64,000 nt of DNA from Tupaia tana (taxonomy: Eukaryota; Chordata; Mammalia; Scandentia; Tupaiidae), in the NCBI GenBank assembly GCA_026018925.1, contig JAKSZU010000012.1:30307814-30371813 (forward strand), in the 5' to 3' direction. Under the pieces are notes generated by a model. It was not told the origin of the DNA, made no database searches, and saw only the letters and a list, made by a program, of their open reading frames with translations. Position numbers and translations under genes: made by a program. Of this stretch, positions 33,350 through 44,333 are shown piece after piece; the first letter of the stretch is position 1, and each line of letters begins with the position of its first letter.

Positions 33350-33530
33350 GCCTGTGCACAGTGTCACATAGGTAGCACCACAGCTTGGAAGGCAGGAAGC
33401 CACAAGGGAGGCATGGGTTCAGCCACTGGGCCAACCTGAACACAAGGAATGTTGTTGCACATGACCTTTTATCCTAGCTAATGGGGGAGCTGGGGCAGGA
33501 GGCTCACAACACAGTGAGAGTCTGTCAAAA
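33350..33530 (+). mobile_element. SINE-D: tRNA-like head with Alu/7SL-like end
   Basis: CACCACAGCTTGGAAGGCAG, GGCATGGGTTCAGCCACTGG, then TTTTATCCTAGCTAATGGGG, GCTGGGGCAGGAGGCTCAC and CAGTGAGAGTCTGTCAAAAA. The last part parallels the Alu/7SL text TCCCAGCTACTCGGGAGGCT...GAGACCCTGTCTC. A homologue lies at 46003-46165. Confidence 0.6.
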
Positions 33531-33544
33531 ATATCTGTCTCTGG

Positions 33545-33830
33545 GAACCAGCAGTTAGCGTAATGGCTATGTCGCTGGACTCCCACGTAGTCGACCGCGG
33601 TTTGCATCCCGGATCCGGTGGCTTAAAACTCACGCCGGGCGCGTGTGCGTGCGTACCCAAGATCCCGAGAGGAGAATGGAGGAGAAGGGATTGTGGCGTG
33701 ACCATCCCGCCTGGGGGGGTGATTTCTCGCTTTCTGTCTCTATGTCTCTCTCTGTCTGTCTGGCGAGCACACGCGCCCTATAGCGAAAACTTCTCAAAAA
33801 AAAAAAAAAAAAAAAAAACTGTCTCTGGCA
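33545..33830 (+). mobile_element. SINE-A with target-site duplication
   Basis: Near consensus, poly-A of about 23, CTGTCTCTGG on both sides. Inserted between SINE-D and SINE-E sequence. Confidence 0.93.
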
Positions 33831-34030
33831 CGGTCCATAGCATACTGGACTGTACTGTTAGAAGTCACATGGCTGGCCATTGTTTAGGATCCCTGAGTCA
33901 GCCCGAAAACACACCAGGGGAGCGTGTGCGGTCAAGATCCTGATGAGGTAGAGGGCTGTGGAGAGATTATCTCGGCATGACATGACATTGTCAAGGGTGC
34001 TTTTCTCTCCACCCCCCCTTCTTGTGCCCA
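33831..34030 (+). mobile_element. SINE-E
   Basis: GTCACATGGCTGGCCATTGT, GCCCGAAAACACACCAGG, TCCTGATGAGGTAGAGGGC, GACATTGTCAAGGGTGC. Confidence 0.68.
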
Positions 34031-34045
34031 CACATGCTTTCTTTT

Positions 34046-34283
34046 TTATCTTTTTTTATTTTTTAGAGGTTCTTGCCTTAGAGTTTGTGTGCTCACTGGA
34101 GAGAAAGAGAGACAGAGACTGTGACAGGGAAAGTGAGAAATCATCTCTCAGGGGATGGCCACACTACAGTCCCTTCTCCTTCATTCTCCTCTTGGGATTT
34201 TGAAGCCACCAGATCTGGGACTTGAACAGTGGTCAGACATGTGGGAGTCCAGCGACATAATCACTACGCCATCACTGGTCCTG
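34046..34283 (-). mobile_element. SINE-A, internally shortened
   Basis: TTAGAGGTTCTTGCCTTAGA, GGGATTTTGAAGCCACCAG: the GTGTGCG block is missing. CCATCACTGGTCCTG end; CACATG.GCTTTCT on both sides. Confidence 0.85.
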
Positions 34284-34549
34284 CCCCACATGTGCTTTCT
34301 ATCATTAAAAAAGAGGGGGGAGTGGTGTTGTACTAACTGGAAACAGACCATTACAATCAAAAATTCTTAAACAGCCTATAAAAACACACAAACCACAGAA
34401 GAAAACTTGGCTAAAATCTACTTCACCCATATTTAAACTTTCTCGGGGGTGGACAGTGGCACAGCAGCAAAAGCGATGCTCTAACGAGGATGCCACACAT
34501 GAAAAGGTTTATTCCTATGGAAGTTTAGGAAAGACAGAACAACACGGAC

Positions 34550-34742
34550 ACAGGTACATCAGGAGTTGTTTAGGCTGGAGCATCAAAGGGCAGGAAGGTA
34601 CCTTTCGGGATGATGCATGTTCTACACGTGAGTGTGGCAGTGATCACTCAACTCCATATCATGGCTGATGTGCCAAACTCTGTACTTTACATGAGTGAAT
34701 CTCACTGTATGTAAATTGCATCTCATTAACAGTCGGAAAAAA
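34550..34742 (+). mobile_element. L1M 3' UTR end
   Basis: TGGCAGTGATCACTCAACTC, ACTTTACATGAGTGAATCTC, GTATGTAAATTGCATCTCAT, then an A-run: the common last ~190 bp of L1M elements. Confidence 0.65.
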
Positions 34743-35167
34743 AAAAAAAAACACATAATAAAAGTGATTTCAAAACCAGCAAAACATTGAAATAAAAAAA
34801 AATTTAGATTTGGCATTTCTGAATATGTAGCCTGTTTCCATTTTGACAGGATTTGATTAGACTTAGTTTAGGTATCAACTCTTTCCTGAAATCATTACTC
34901 AAATCCCTGGACCAAGGATCCATCTTCCGTACTCTCAAAGCATATTATGTATCTTACTGCTGACCATATCACATGGAAAATGCCAGCCAGCACTTGTGAC
35001 TAGTTCTTCTATACATCTTTGTAAATGCAAGCATTACACTTGATACTGGCACACAGAAGTTCAATTAAACTGAAAGAAACCAATATAAAACTTATATATA
35101 AAATATAGATACTACTACTGCTACGTGAAGAAAAAAAATTTTTTCATGAAAAAAAGATAAAGGAAGA

Positions 35168-35345
35168 GGGGGGTATGTGCATGCCCTAGGTCCTGAGAGG
35201 AGAATGGAAGAGAAGGGATTGCAGTGTGGCCATTTCCCCTGGGCGATTTCTCTCTGTGTCTTTTCAGCAAGCACAAGTGCCCTATAGCAAAAATCTCTCT
35301 CAAAAAAAAAGTAATAAATAAATAAATAAGAAATAAATAAATAAG
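35168..35345 (+). mobile_element. SINE-A, 5'-truncated
   Basis: Begins in the GTGCATGCCC block, AGGAGAATGGAAGAGAAGG, CCCTATAGCAAAAATCTCTC, (AAATA)n tail. Confidence 0.82.
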
Positions 35346-36064
35346 AAAAGGGGGGGGGTGGTTGGTAACACCAGCACCCTTTGTCCTTAGGCAAATTCGT
35401 TTTAGATATTCATTAAATCTAATTGTAACAAGGCACGTTAACTTGAGGTGTATTCCTCTAACAATCCCAAGAACCAAGTCCATCCTCCTCCAGAGAAGGT
35501 TTGTAATAGCCTTTAAATATTTAAAGAGCACTCCTGTATCCTTTACTTTTGCAATGTTTGAAACAAAGTACCCAAGGTCCTAGTAAATAGGACCAATCTG
35601 AATGTTAAAACAAAAATGAAAGGAAATGTTTTCTGTTACTAAGCCCTTTAAACAGCTTCTAGGGACCTGACAGTCACGTCTCCCCACTGTGCACAAAACT
35701 CCACTTAAATGCCAGCTATAATACAGGTACGAGTGGCTAACGGTGTAATTCTAGTCCCTCACTTGGCCTGCCACTCGGCATTTGTGAGAAACACTATGTA
35801 CACTTTACACCTGATACAATTAAGGAGCACACAAGGTAGTATCACTTTACTTTAGTTCTCTTAAACAGAAAAGACAGCACAAACTTCACTAACATAAAGC
35901 AAGAGGGCCACAGTACTAAATGATGAAATCCTGACTCACATTCTAGTGTCTCACGTTTAATTAGAAAACATCTGCTCAGAAGCACCCCAGCAATGAGCTG
36001 AACTACAGAGGCTGTCATGTAAAAACAGGAATAACCCCGTTAGAGCTTCAAGTTTTTCTAAGTC

Positions 36065-36165
36065 TGTTTCTTCTACCCTTCATAGCAATTCCGTGATATA
36101 ATTAAAATAGATTAATTCCATCCCATAAATGAGAAAAGTACAGATCGGAGCAGCTCAAAGACACA
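36065..36165 (-). mobile_element. MIR fragment
   Basis: CATAGCAATTCCGTGATATA, CCATCCCATAAATGAGAAAA and CAGCTCAAAGACAC: antisense MIR core. Confidence 0.6.
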
Positions 36166-36231
36166 CATAAAAACTACTGGCAAATAGCTCTAGTTAAGTA
36201 GGGGAAAGAACTGGGAAAATAACCCAAAAAC

Positions 36232-36236
<5 letters not shown>

Positions 36237-36266
<30 letters not shown>

Positions 36267-36512
36267 TTTTTGCCATAGGGTGCTTGCACTCAATGGAGAA
36301 TGAAAGAGAAAAACAGAGGGAAAGAGAAATCACACACACCCCCACCCAGATGGAACGGCCAACTGCAATCCCTTCTCCTCCAGTCTCCTCTCAGGATTTT
36401 GGAAACACACACACTCAGCGTGATTTTCAAGCCACCGAATCCACGACACAACCATACTCAGCCATGTGAGAGTTCAGTGCCCTAACAATTATGCTACCTA
36501 CTCGCCCCCCCC
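36237..36512 (-). mobile_element. SINE-C
   Basis: Poly-T, TTTTGCCATAGGGTGCTTGC, CTGCAATCCCTTCTCCTCC, ATTATGCTACCTACTCGCCC. Confidence 0.82.
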
Positions 36513-36754
36513 CCAAAACCAACTTCTCTAAGACCACTTCCACAGTAAATAATATGTTGTAAAAGACGGTGATAAAAATGAAGCAAAGATAAAGAAAATA
36601 AGAAAAAGGAAAATAAGCAATTTTAAATTTGCTCCCTGCTTTATCGCCTTCCCTTCCATGGTTTATGCTGTATTCTCCCTATAAGACGCCATAATGCCCA
36701 GAATCTACCAGGCTCTTTATTGGCTGGTATTACTTTCCTAGGGAAGACAATCAA

Positions 36755-36785
<31 letters not shown>

Positions 36786-36824
36786 TAGGGAAGTAGAAAA
36801 ATAACAGGCAAGTAATCATAAGAC

Positions 36825-36965
36825 CTGAACTTTTCCAATACTGATATTCGATAAATAACTCCACCTAGCTGAGCCTCCATTTGTATATCTACAAAAAAAA
36901 AAAAAAAAAAAAAAAAAAAGTATACCTATCTCATGAGGCTGTTCTGAAGATGGAGCGAAATAGAT
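36825..36965 (+). mobile_element. MIR with internal A expansion
   Basis: CTCCACCTAGCTGAGCCTCC, an A-run replacing the AAAATGGG segment (36893-36919), then CTATCTCATGAGGCTGTTCT. Confidence 0.7.
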
Positions 36966-36989
36966 AGATATGAAAGGATAGAGGGGCCC

Positions 36990-37256
36990 AGTCTCAGTGG
37001 CAGTCTGAAAGGACTAGACTACAGAGCTGGAACTATAGCACAGGCTGGCGCATGTGCCTGATAGCACAAAATGGAAGCCACATGGCTGACCAGGGATTTG
37101 GATCTCTAGCCCCGTTGACCTGAAACATACGAGGTGTACACGTAAGAGTGCCCAAGGTCCTAATGACCTGGGCAGCAGACCTGGGAGAAGAGGATCACAG
37201 CAGGATGATACATTGCTGAGTGTCCCCTTCCCCATAAATAAAGTAAACTTAAAAAA
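36990..37256 (+). mobile_element. SINE-E
   Basis: GGAAGCCACATGGCTGACCA, ATTTGGATCTCTAGCCC, TTGACCTGAAACATACGAGG, GATCACAGCAGGATGATAC, AAACTTAAAAAAA. Confidence 0.65.
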
Positions 37257-37267
37257 AAAAAAAAAAA

Positions 37268-37500
37268 GGTAAAGAGGCAAGCTGCGCAACAACACTGTAT
37301 GATGCTGGGCCATGTGGGGAGGTCCCAGGTTTGGGTCCCAGGGTCTTCCCATACACATTGGGCATGTCCCTGCCCATGATCCTGGTTGGCTGTGGCTGGG
37401 GACAGATCACAGCACGAAGACCCTGTTGGTGGTGCCTGTCTGTCTCTTCCTCTCTTGATCTGTCTTCCTCCTTCTCATAAAAGAAACAATCTTTTTTAAA
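37268..37500 (+). mobile_element. SINE-G (tRNA-like)
   Basis: GGCAAGCTGCGCAACAACAC, GTCCCAGGTTTGGGTCCCAG (B-box-like), GATCCTGGTTGGCTGTGGC, CTTCTCATAAAAGAAAC. Single copy here; head unlike the A-C forms. Confidence 0.5.
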
Positions 37501-37937
37501 AAGTAAATAATTCAGTAAATGTTTATTATTAGATTACAAATGTTACAAAAATTCACAGTGTCTTCTATAACTATTAATAAATTCAAATTATACCAATTAT
37601 TTCAAAGTTTTACACAATCACATATAAAATTAGATTTAAAAATTACTTGTTGGATGAATGGTCTCTAAAAGAATTAGCAATAATATTGAGTCTATTAAAG
37701 CTGAATAAAAGAAAAGCAGTATATTTAAGGACTCCAATAAACCTGACAAGGTACCTAGAAAAGCAAAATACCAGTAAACACACCTGATAGAAGCAAGGGT
37801 TCTATCATTTATTTTTTTTATGTACATATATAAACAAACAGCATTCCCAAGTAGGGTCTTGAAACTGATCAACCCCAGCCTTTAGCCTCAGATGATGGGC
37901 ATATATGCCCAGCAAACTCACAAGGTCTCTGGGCTTG

Positions 37938-38180
37938 GGCCAGCCAGTGGTATGGTAGTTAAGGCATCTAGATCCCACATGGTAGATTTTCCAATTCAAG
38001 AAATTAACCTGATGGCTTGAAAAACATACTGGGCATGTGTGCTTGCATGTCCAAAATCCCAAGAGGAAAATGGAAGAGAAGGGATTGCAGCATGGTCATC
38101 CTGTCTGGAAGATGATTTTTCACTTTCCTTCTCTCCCTGTCTCTCTGATGAGCACTTGTGCCTGATAGCACAAAATCACA
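37938..38180 (+). mobile_element. SINE-C
   Basis: GGGCCAGCCAGTGGTATGGT, TCTAGATCCCACATGG, CTTGAAAAACATACTGGG, GCCTGATAGCACAAAATC. Confidence 0.82.
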
Positions 38181-38186
38181 ATAATA

Positions 38187-38264
38187 CTGGGTCTTCAGAA
38201 AAATCATGACATGTATTTCTGTTTTTCTATGCAAAAATGCATCATGTCTTTTCTGAAAACCCAA
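38187..38264. mobile_element. Mariner-type MITE, copy 5
   Basis: CTGGGTCTTCAGAAAAATCA ... TGTCTTTTCTGAAAACCCAA, TA both sides. Shares CTATGCAAAAATGCATCATG with copies 1 and 3. Confidence 0.85.
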
Positions 38265-38457
38265 TAATTTAACAATTTGACAGAAATGGGAGAAGAATAA
38301 CATCCTATAAGGCCACCAAACATATCTACCTATAAATGAACACTATGGAAAATTCAAAATCTACCACCCAATATCCAGGACTTCTTACAGTTTAGTTTAC
38401 ATCTTTATTATTATTTATTGGAAAATCTATGCTCTTAAAAGTCATTGGGGGGAGGGG

Positions 38458-38620
38458 GGGACCAGCAGGTGGCGTGGTGGTTAAGGCACTGGACACTCCC
38501 ACATGGCCGACCACAATTTGAGTCCCTGACCTGGAGGCTCGCTTTCTCACTTTCCCTCTCTCCTCTCTCTGTGTGTCTCTCTTTGGTCAAATTTTTAAAA
38601 ATTAATGAATAAATAAATTT
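38458..38620 (+). mobile_element. SINE-B
   Basis: GGACCAGCAGGTGGCGTGGT, AATTTGAGTCC, TTTGGTCAAATTTTTAAAAA. TTAAAAGTC.TTGG repeats on both sides. Confidence 0.9.
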
Positions 38621-38654
38621 TTTAAAAGTCCTTGGTAATATTTCCCTGAAATTA

Positions 38655-38857
38655 AAATTCTTTATATATCAGGACCAGCAGGTGATGTGGTGGTTAAGGT
38701 GCTTGACTCTCAACGTGGCTGATCACAGTTTGAGTCCCAGCCCCGGCAGCTTGCTTTCTCACTTTCACTTTCTGTCTCTCTCTCTGGTCAAATTAAAAAG
38801 TAATAATAATTAAATTAAATTAAATCTAAAATTATTTTTTAAGTTCTTTATATATCA
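38655..38857 (+). mobile_element. SINE-B with target-site duplication
   Basis: Body 38672-38840. AA(A/G)TTCTTTATATATCA on both sides. Tail TCTGGTCAAATTAAAAAGT. Confidence 0.92.
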
Positions 38858-39372
38858 ATGTTCACTTAATTTAAGTCTGAGAATTTCAATTTGATAAATA
38901 TTTACCCTATGAACATTACATAAAGATAAAAAAGAAAATGAAGTTCATCTATTTGATAACTCTAAATAATACTTTTAGAAAATGTAATAGGAAAGCAACA
39001 TACACTTACAGTGATCATCTCTAAATGACAGAGCTATAAGGTGATTTTAACTCTTCATTAACATTTTTAACATAAAAGTACTAGAAATATTAAAAATATC
39101 CATTTGATTGCCAAAAATGTCAAATCTGCATCCTACCTGCTCTATGTATATTTTAAAGAAATGTAAGTACATAGACACACTATAATACACCAGTTCTATT
39201 ATTCTCCTCCTCTCTTCAGAGGCAACCAATCACATACTCTTCTCAAGTTTTTATTCAGTAAATATATAATGTCTATCAATAATACATAGTACTTTGTCAT
39301 TCCGAAACTTGGCTTTTCCAGTGAACATTAGAATGTGAGATTTACCCAAGAGGCTTCTTTCTTTCTTTCTTT

Positions 39373-39587
39373 TTAAAATTTATTTATTTCTCCCATGAAA
39401 GACAGAGAGGAAGAGAGACAGATGAGCATTCCCAGTGGGGACTCCATGCCATAATCTATCCCTAGCCAGTCTGGATCACGTGCACATGCATCCATGCTTG
39501 GTGTGCTCAGAGAGGCCTCATGACTTGAACTGAGGACCTTTCCTATGTGGATCCAATTGTGCCACTGCTAAGCCACTTCCTGGCCCC
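39373..39587 (-). mobile_element. SINE-H
   Basis: AAATTTATTTATTTCTCCCA, GGGACTCCATGCCATAATC, ACTTGAACTGAGGACC (antisense B box), TGCTAAGCCACTTCCTGGCC. Confidence 0.65.
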
Positions 39588-39769
39588 AAATACATTTCTT
39601 TCCTCTTAACTTATATTTCATCATACAATTACATCACCGTTCATTTATCCATCCTCCTCTCACATAACACTGTAAGTTGTTACCAAATTTTTGCTATGAA
39701 CAATGATGCAATGAACATATCCAGGCACATCTCTTAGAATAGAGGAGTTTCTCTAACTTGTTGTCGTTT

Positions 39770-40006
39770 TAGATTTTGGTCACAGGTGCATGCTCTCACT
39801 GGAGAGACACAAAGAAATGGAAAGTGAGAAATCATCCCTGGGGGTGTGGCCATGCCACAATCCCTTCTCCTCCATTCTCCTTTCAGGATTTGGTCATGCA
39901 CGGACATTTGCCTGGCATGTTTTTCAAGCCATTGGGACCAGGACTTGAACCATGTAGTTGACCATGTGGGATCCAGCTGCCTTAACTGCCCTGTCACCTG
40001 CTGTCC
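39770..40006 (-). mobile_element. SINE-C
   Basis: TTTTGGTCACAGGTGCATGC, CACAATCCCTTCTCCTCC, GACTTGAACCATGTAG, CTGTCACCTGCTGTCCC. Confidence 0.82.
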
Positions 40007-40195
40007 CTCTCTAAGGTATTAACAGGTAAGTAGAGCTGTTGAGTGAGAGGTTACACATATTTTAATTTTTATTAAGTAGCTCTCCTGCCTCAAACCTGTA
40101 TGAGTTCCAACTGGAGAATATTCTTGTTCCCATCTGAAAGTGAAAAATGTTATTTTTTGCCAATCTGATGAACAGGAAAATAAATTTTTTTTTTC

Positions 40196-40203
40196 TTTAA
40201 CAT

Positions 40204-40243
<40 letters not shown>

Positions 40244-40375
40244 TTTTGACCAGAGAGGGACAGAGTGAGGAGGGGAGCAGAGAGTGAGAAAGCAAGTCAC
40301 CAGGTCTGGGACTCAAACTGCATTTGGCCATGTTGGAGACCAGTGCCCTTAACCACCACGTAACCTGCCAGCCCC
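40196..40375 (-). mobile_element. SINE-B with (TTTA)n tail
   Basis: (TTTA)n at 40203-40242, TTTTGACCAGAGAGGGACAG, GGGACTCAAACTGCAT, ACCTGCCAGCCCC. Confidence 0.87.
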
Positions 40376-40710
40376 AGGAAGTTAAATCTTACTTCTACTT
40401 TCCTTGGTATTTCCCCAACAACTAATGAAATTAACCATTTTTACCTTTATAAGCCACCAGATTTCTTTTTCTTTTGTAGGTCCTAATATTTCTTTATTTG
40501 CATTTTTTTATACTAGACAGTTATACTTTTTTATTGATAGATGAGTTACTTATATATTCTGATTCCATATACTTTGTCTTTTTTATGTATTCTGGCATTA
40601 GGGACTGTATCAGTCACAGTTCTTCTGAGAAACACAACAAATGGATGGAGAAGAGAAGATAGATAAGTGACTGATAGAACTACCAGCAGATAGATATAGA
40701 TTGGTTTTAA

Positions 40711-40930
40711 TGGGCCAGTTCCATGGTGCACAGGAAGGTACTACTCAAGAGAAGCCAGATCCCACACTGGGACCACAGTTTGAACCCCTAGCCTGGTCAG
40801 CCTGGAATTCTGAGCACAAGCACAAACACCCAAGATCCAATGGACTGGAGAATTAGGAAAAAAGGATCACAGCATCACCCACTCCTGTGATGAGTGCTTG
40901 TATCTCTTTCTTTTTCATTGTTATGTGTAC
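40711..40930 (+). mobile_element. SINE-E
   Basis: GGGCCAGTTCCATGGTGCAC, GAAGCCAGATCCCACACTGG, AGTTTGAACCCCTAGCCTGG, GGATCACAGCATCACCCAC. Confidence 0.75.
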
Positions 40931-41147
40931 AAATACGTGCTCTATCATAAATTTTTTAAGTTATTATTTTTTTAAAACTGGCTTGTGCAAGCATGGGGGA
41001 TCACAAGTTTGAAATCCGTAGTGCATCCAGCAGACTGGAAACTCAGTCAGGAATTAACACTGCAGTCCTAAGGCAGAATTTCTAGAAACCCAGTTTTGCC
41101 TCTAAGGCCTTTCATGTGATTGGACGAGACACACCCATAGAACTGAG

Positions 41148-41345
41148 AGTGAGCTAGATTCCACGTGGCAGCTGCAGTTTGAATTCACAGCCCAGTCAGG
41201 TTGAAACACACCAGGCACACGCCTGAGTATCCAGGATCTGGTATTGGAGGACTGCAGAAACGGATCGTGGTGTGATCAGACCCTGTGGAGGATGTTCATC
41301 TCCCTCCCTGCCTTTCTCTCCCACTTTCAGGTACCTGTAAAAATG
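41148..41345 (+). mobile_element. SINE-E, 5'-truncated
   Basis: AGCTAGATTCCACGTGGCAG, AGTTTGAATTCACAGCCC, GTGTGATCAGACCCTGTGG. Confidence 0.7.
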
Positions 41346-41439
41346 CTCTATCAAGAATAATGTTAATATCTCCAGGCCTTTCCCACAAATCTACCAGCTC
41401 TTGCTCACTCTCATGCTCTCTCTCTCTCCCTCTCTCTCT

Positions 41440-41692
41440 CTTTCTCTCTCTCTTTTGGGAGAGATTTTTCCTATAGGGCCCATGCACTCACTGGAGAGAC
41501 AGAAAACAAGGAATCACCCCCTAGTGAGAATGGCCACTCTGCAGTCCCTTATCCTCCATTCTCCTCTTGGGATTTTGGGCACACATACACACACACCCAG
41601 AGTGAGTTTTAAGACGATGGGTTTGGGACTCAAACTGTGGTCAACTTATGTAGGAGTCCTGCAACGTAACCATTATGCCATCTGCTGGTCCC
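41440..41692 (-). mobile_element. SINE-A
   Basis: TTTTCCTATAGGGCCCATGC, CTGCAGTCCCTTATCCTCC, CATTATGCCATCTGCTGGTC. Preceded by (TC)n from about 41412. Confidence 0.85.
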
Positions 41693-42621
41693 CCAACTCA
41701 GAATCTTAACAGGAGGGCCTAGGCATCCGTAATGTGAAGTGCACAGGTGACTCTTGCTTTTACAATGGACAGCTGGCACCTACAGCCAAATAAGCTACAC
41801 TTAATTCTGAGAATTAAAAATATTTCAAGGGCAACAATGTCATCACACTGTAATGGCAATGTGTTATTATCATAACAGCTTTTAAGTAATACTTAGGTCA
41901 AGTTGGTAAAAAACGATAAAGATAGAAGTTTACTACATCCTCTCATTTTTCAAAACTGTTTATATCACAGTACACACATAGGCACACACACATTCACAAA
42001 ACAGGGAAGAAGAAGTTAAAATCCCCAGTTAAGACTGTGTTTTCAAGTAAAAAAAAAAAAAATTACTTTCCATTCAGATTAGTCAATATCAATCAGGTTG
42101 ACAAAAGCATCTTGTCAAGAGCTCTATAACCAAGTTTACTTCTGAACACCATAATTTAAATGTTTTCATCTATATCATGTTTAAGATCCAGTTCAAGATG
42201 ACTAGCTTTCCATGAAAAAAGTGGAAGATATTCATTAGATTATCTTTTATTAAAGTGAAACATTTCTTTGGCATCATAACAGAGAATATATACCAAACAC
42301 TGTAATGAAATGAAAATGTTTGCCAGTTATATGAGATACAAATAAACATTTATATACTGCTCTAGTGGCAGCACATATACTCAAACAGTTGATACACAAT
42401 TTTGTACTAGGGATATTTGTTTTTAAACATTTTGAGTATAAGTAACATCTTACCCTTATCTTGAGTTACTTTGTATATCTAAAAGATACATTATAAATCT
42501 TTCACAGCATTCTACTGGCAGTCACTCACATGAAATTCAACACTGAAGTCTTTTTTTCTCCCTTGCTTTCTCCTTCAATAAAACAATGCTAACACCTACC
42601 ATATGAGAGATTTGAAGACTT

Positions 42622-42893
42622 AATTGTTTTTGCGCTTATTGCTATAAGGCATGTGTATAATCAGGGGAGACAGACAGAAGTAGAGAGAGACAGGGAAAGT
42701 GAGAAAGCACTTGTACCTGAACGTGAGAGAGAGAGAGAGAGGGAAGGATGGCCATGTGCAATCCCTTCTCCTCCAGTCTCCCCTCAGGACTTTGGGCCCA
42801 CAAGCACATGCACCCTCCGTATTTTTCAAGCCATCAGGTGGAGGACTCCAACCAGCTGTCAGTCTCCTTAACCTCCTTGCCATCTGCTGGCCT
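42622..42893 (-). mobile_element. SINE-C
   Basis: ATTGCTATAAGGCATGTGTA, CAATCCCTTCTCCTCCAGTC, TGCCATCTGCTGGCCTC. GAAGACTTAA repeats on both sides. Confidence 0.83.
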
Positions 42894-43612
42894 CACTGAA
42901 GACTTAACACATTTGTATTAATACACTGAGATTAGACTTAGTTCAATGACAAAAGACACCAAATTAACAAAACAGGTTATTGTCAAAGCTATTTTCAAAA
43001 TTTTATAAATGGAACTTGGAAATCCAGGTTATTTTCCTAAAAGTAGATTTGGGATCATTTTGTCTCCTCAGAACAACGTTTGTCCTTATGCATATCATCA
43101 CGCAAAATGAAACAATACAATTGGCTAATGGCAATCTATTTTCTAGGTAAGGAGCACCTCGATACCTTGAAATCTATTCATTTCAAATATCTAAGGAATT
43201 TTTTTTTATTAAAGGGAGTTTACTAATACAAAGCATCATATTTATACACATTTCTACCACTCAAAATGAGTTGATGCTAAGCTATTCTTGTAATGTAATT
43301 TGTTTTAGGTACACTACCAAAAAGTTTAAAATAAACACATTTACTTGAAAAAATTGCTTGCTGCACAATGAGACGTCAGCTCTATTCAGAAACTTGGTAC
43401 CCTTCCCTCATCACTCCTCAACTGCCTGGTCTTAAGACAGGCAAGGCATTTCCAACCGTGGAAATACCTCAAAATACAGGCTAAACCTCAAATGCGACTA
43501 TCAAAAGAGCCTAGTACCTAGTCTAAGGGGTAGACATAAAGAAGATACAATATTCTATCTACAGTGTCTGGACATGGTGGGCACTGAAAATGTGGTACCT
43601 TTAATTATTGTG

Positions 43613-43880
43613 GGGGACCAGCAAGTGGCATGGTGGCTGAGATGCTGGACTCCCACATGGCCAACCACCATTCGAGTTCCGGACCTGGTGGCTTGAAAAT
43701 CACTCTGGGTGAATGTGTGTACCCAAAACCCCAGAAGGAAAATGGAGAGGGGATTGTGGTGATGCCAACTCCCCTCGGGGTTGGGGAGGGTGTTTTCTCA
43801 CTTTCCCCTTTCACTGTCTCTCTCTCGTCTCTTTTCAGCAAGCACACGCACCCTATGGCAAAAACCTTTAAAAATAAATA
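43613..43880 (+). mobile_element. SINE-A/C intermediate
   Basis: GGGGGACCAGCAAGTGGCAT, CATTCGAGTTCC, CACCCTATGGCAAAAACCTT. Confidence 0.85.
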
Positions 43881-44096
43881 ATTAAAATTGATTGTGTTAA
43901 TGGATACGCAACTCTATAAATACAGAAAAAGCCACTGAATTATGTACTTTAAATGAGTTACTGGCAGGATATTGAGTTACAGCTTTTTTTTTTTTAAATT
44001 CTGTGCTACAGGGTACATATAATTATATATGCAATATACAAACTCACATGTCCACAAGCAGAGGACTAAGATTATGCAGTTATTAAGTATGTATAG

Positions 44097-44333
44097 GGGC
44101 AGCCAGTGGCATGGTGGTTAAAGTAGGTGAATCCCACATGGCCAACTACATGGTTTGAGTTCTGTACCCCACGGCTTGAAAAACATGCTGGGAGCATGTA
44201 CATATGTGCCCAAAATCTCCAAAGGAGGGAGAAATGGAGAAGAGATTGTGGCATGATCATTCCCCTGGGGAGTTCTTTCTCCCTCTCTCTTTCCAGTGAG
44301 TGCACACACCTTCTGGCAAAATTTAAATAAGAA
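44097..44333 (+). mobile_element. SINE-C
   Basis: GGGGCAGCCAGTGGCATGGT, GGTTTGAGTTCTG, CTTGAAAAACATGCTGGG, TTCTGGCAAAATTTAAATAA. Confidence 0.85.

Larger units (their letters stand above)
39170..40540 (-). mobile_element. L1M (ME-type) 3' region, split by SINEs
   Basis: Antisense blocks at 39185-39372, 39590-39765, 40010-40195 and 40376-40540. Recognisable text: CAGAGGCAACCAATCACATA, TGCTATGAACAATGATGCAA, TTTTTGCCAATCTGATGAAC. Three SINEs lie inside. Confidence 0.6.
40605..41400 (-). mobile_element. Old LTR-type repeat (MaLR-like), split by SINE-E copies
   Basis: GTATCAGTCACAGTTCTTCT and GAGAAACACAACAAATGGAT at one end, AGGCAGAATTTCTAGAAACC and CTTTCATGTGATTGGACGAG later, in the order of an antisense old LTR. 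Family uncertain. Confidence 0.45.
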
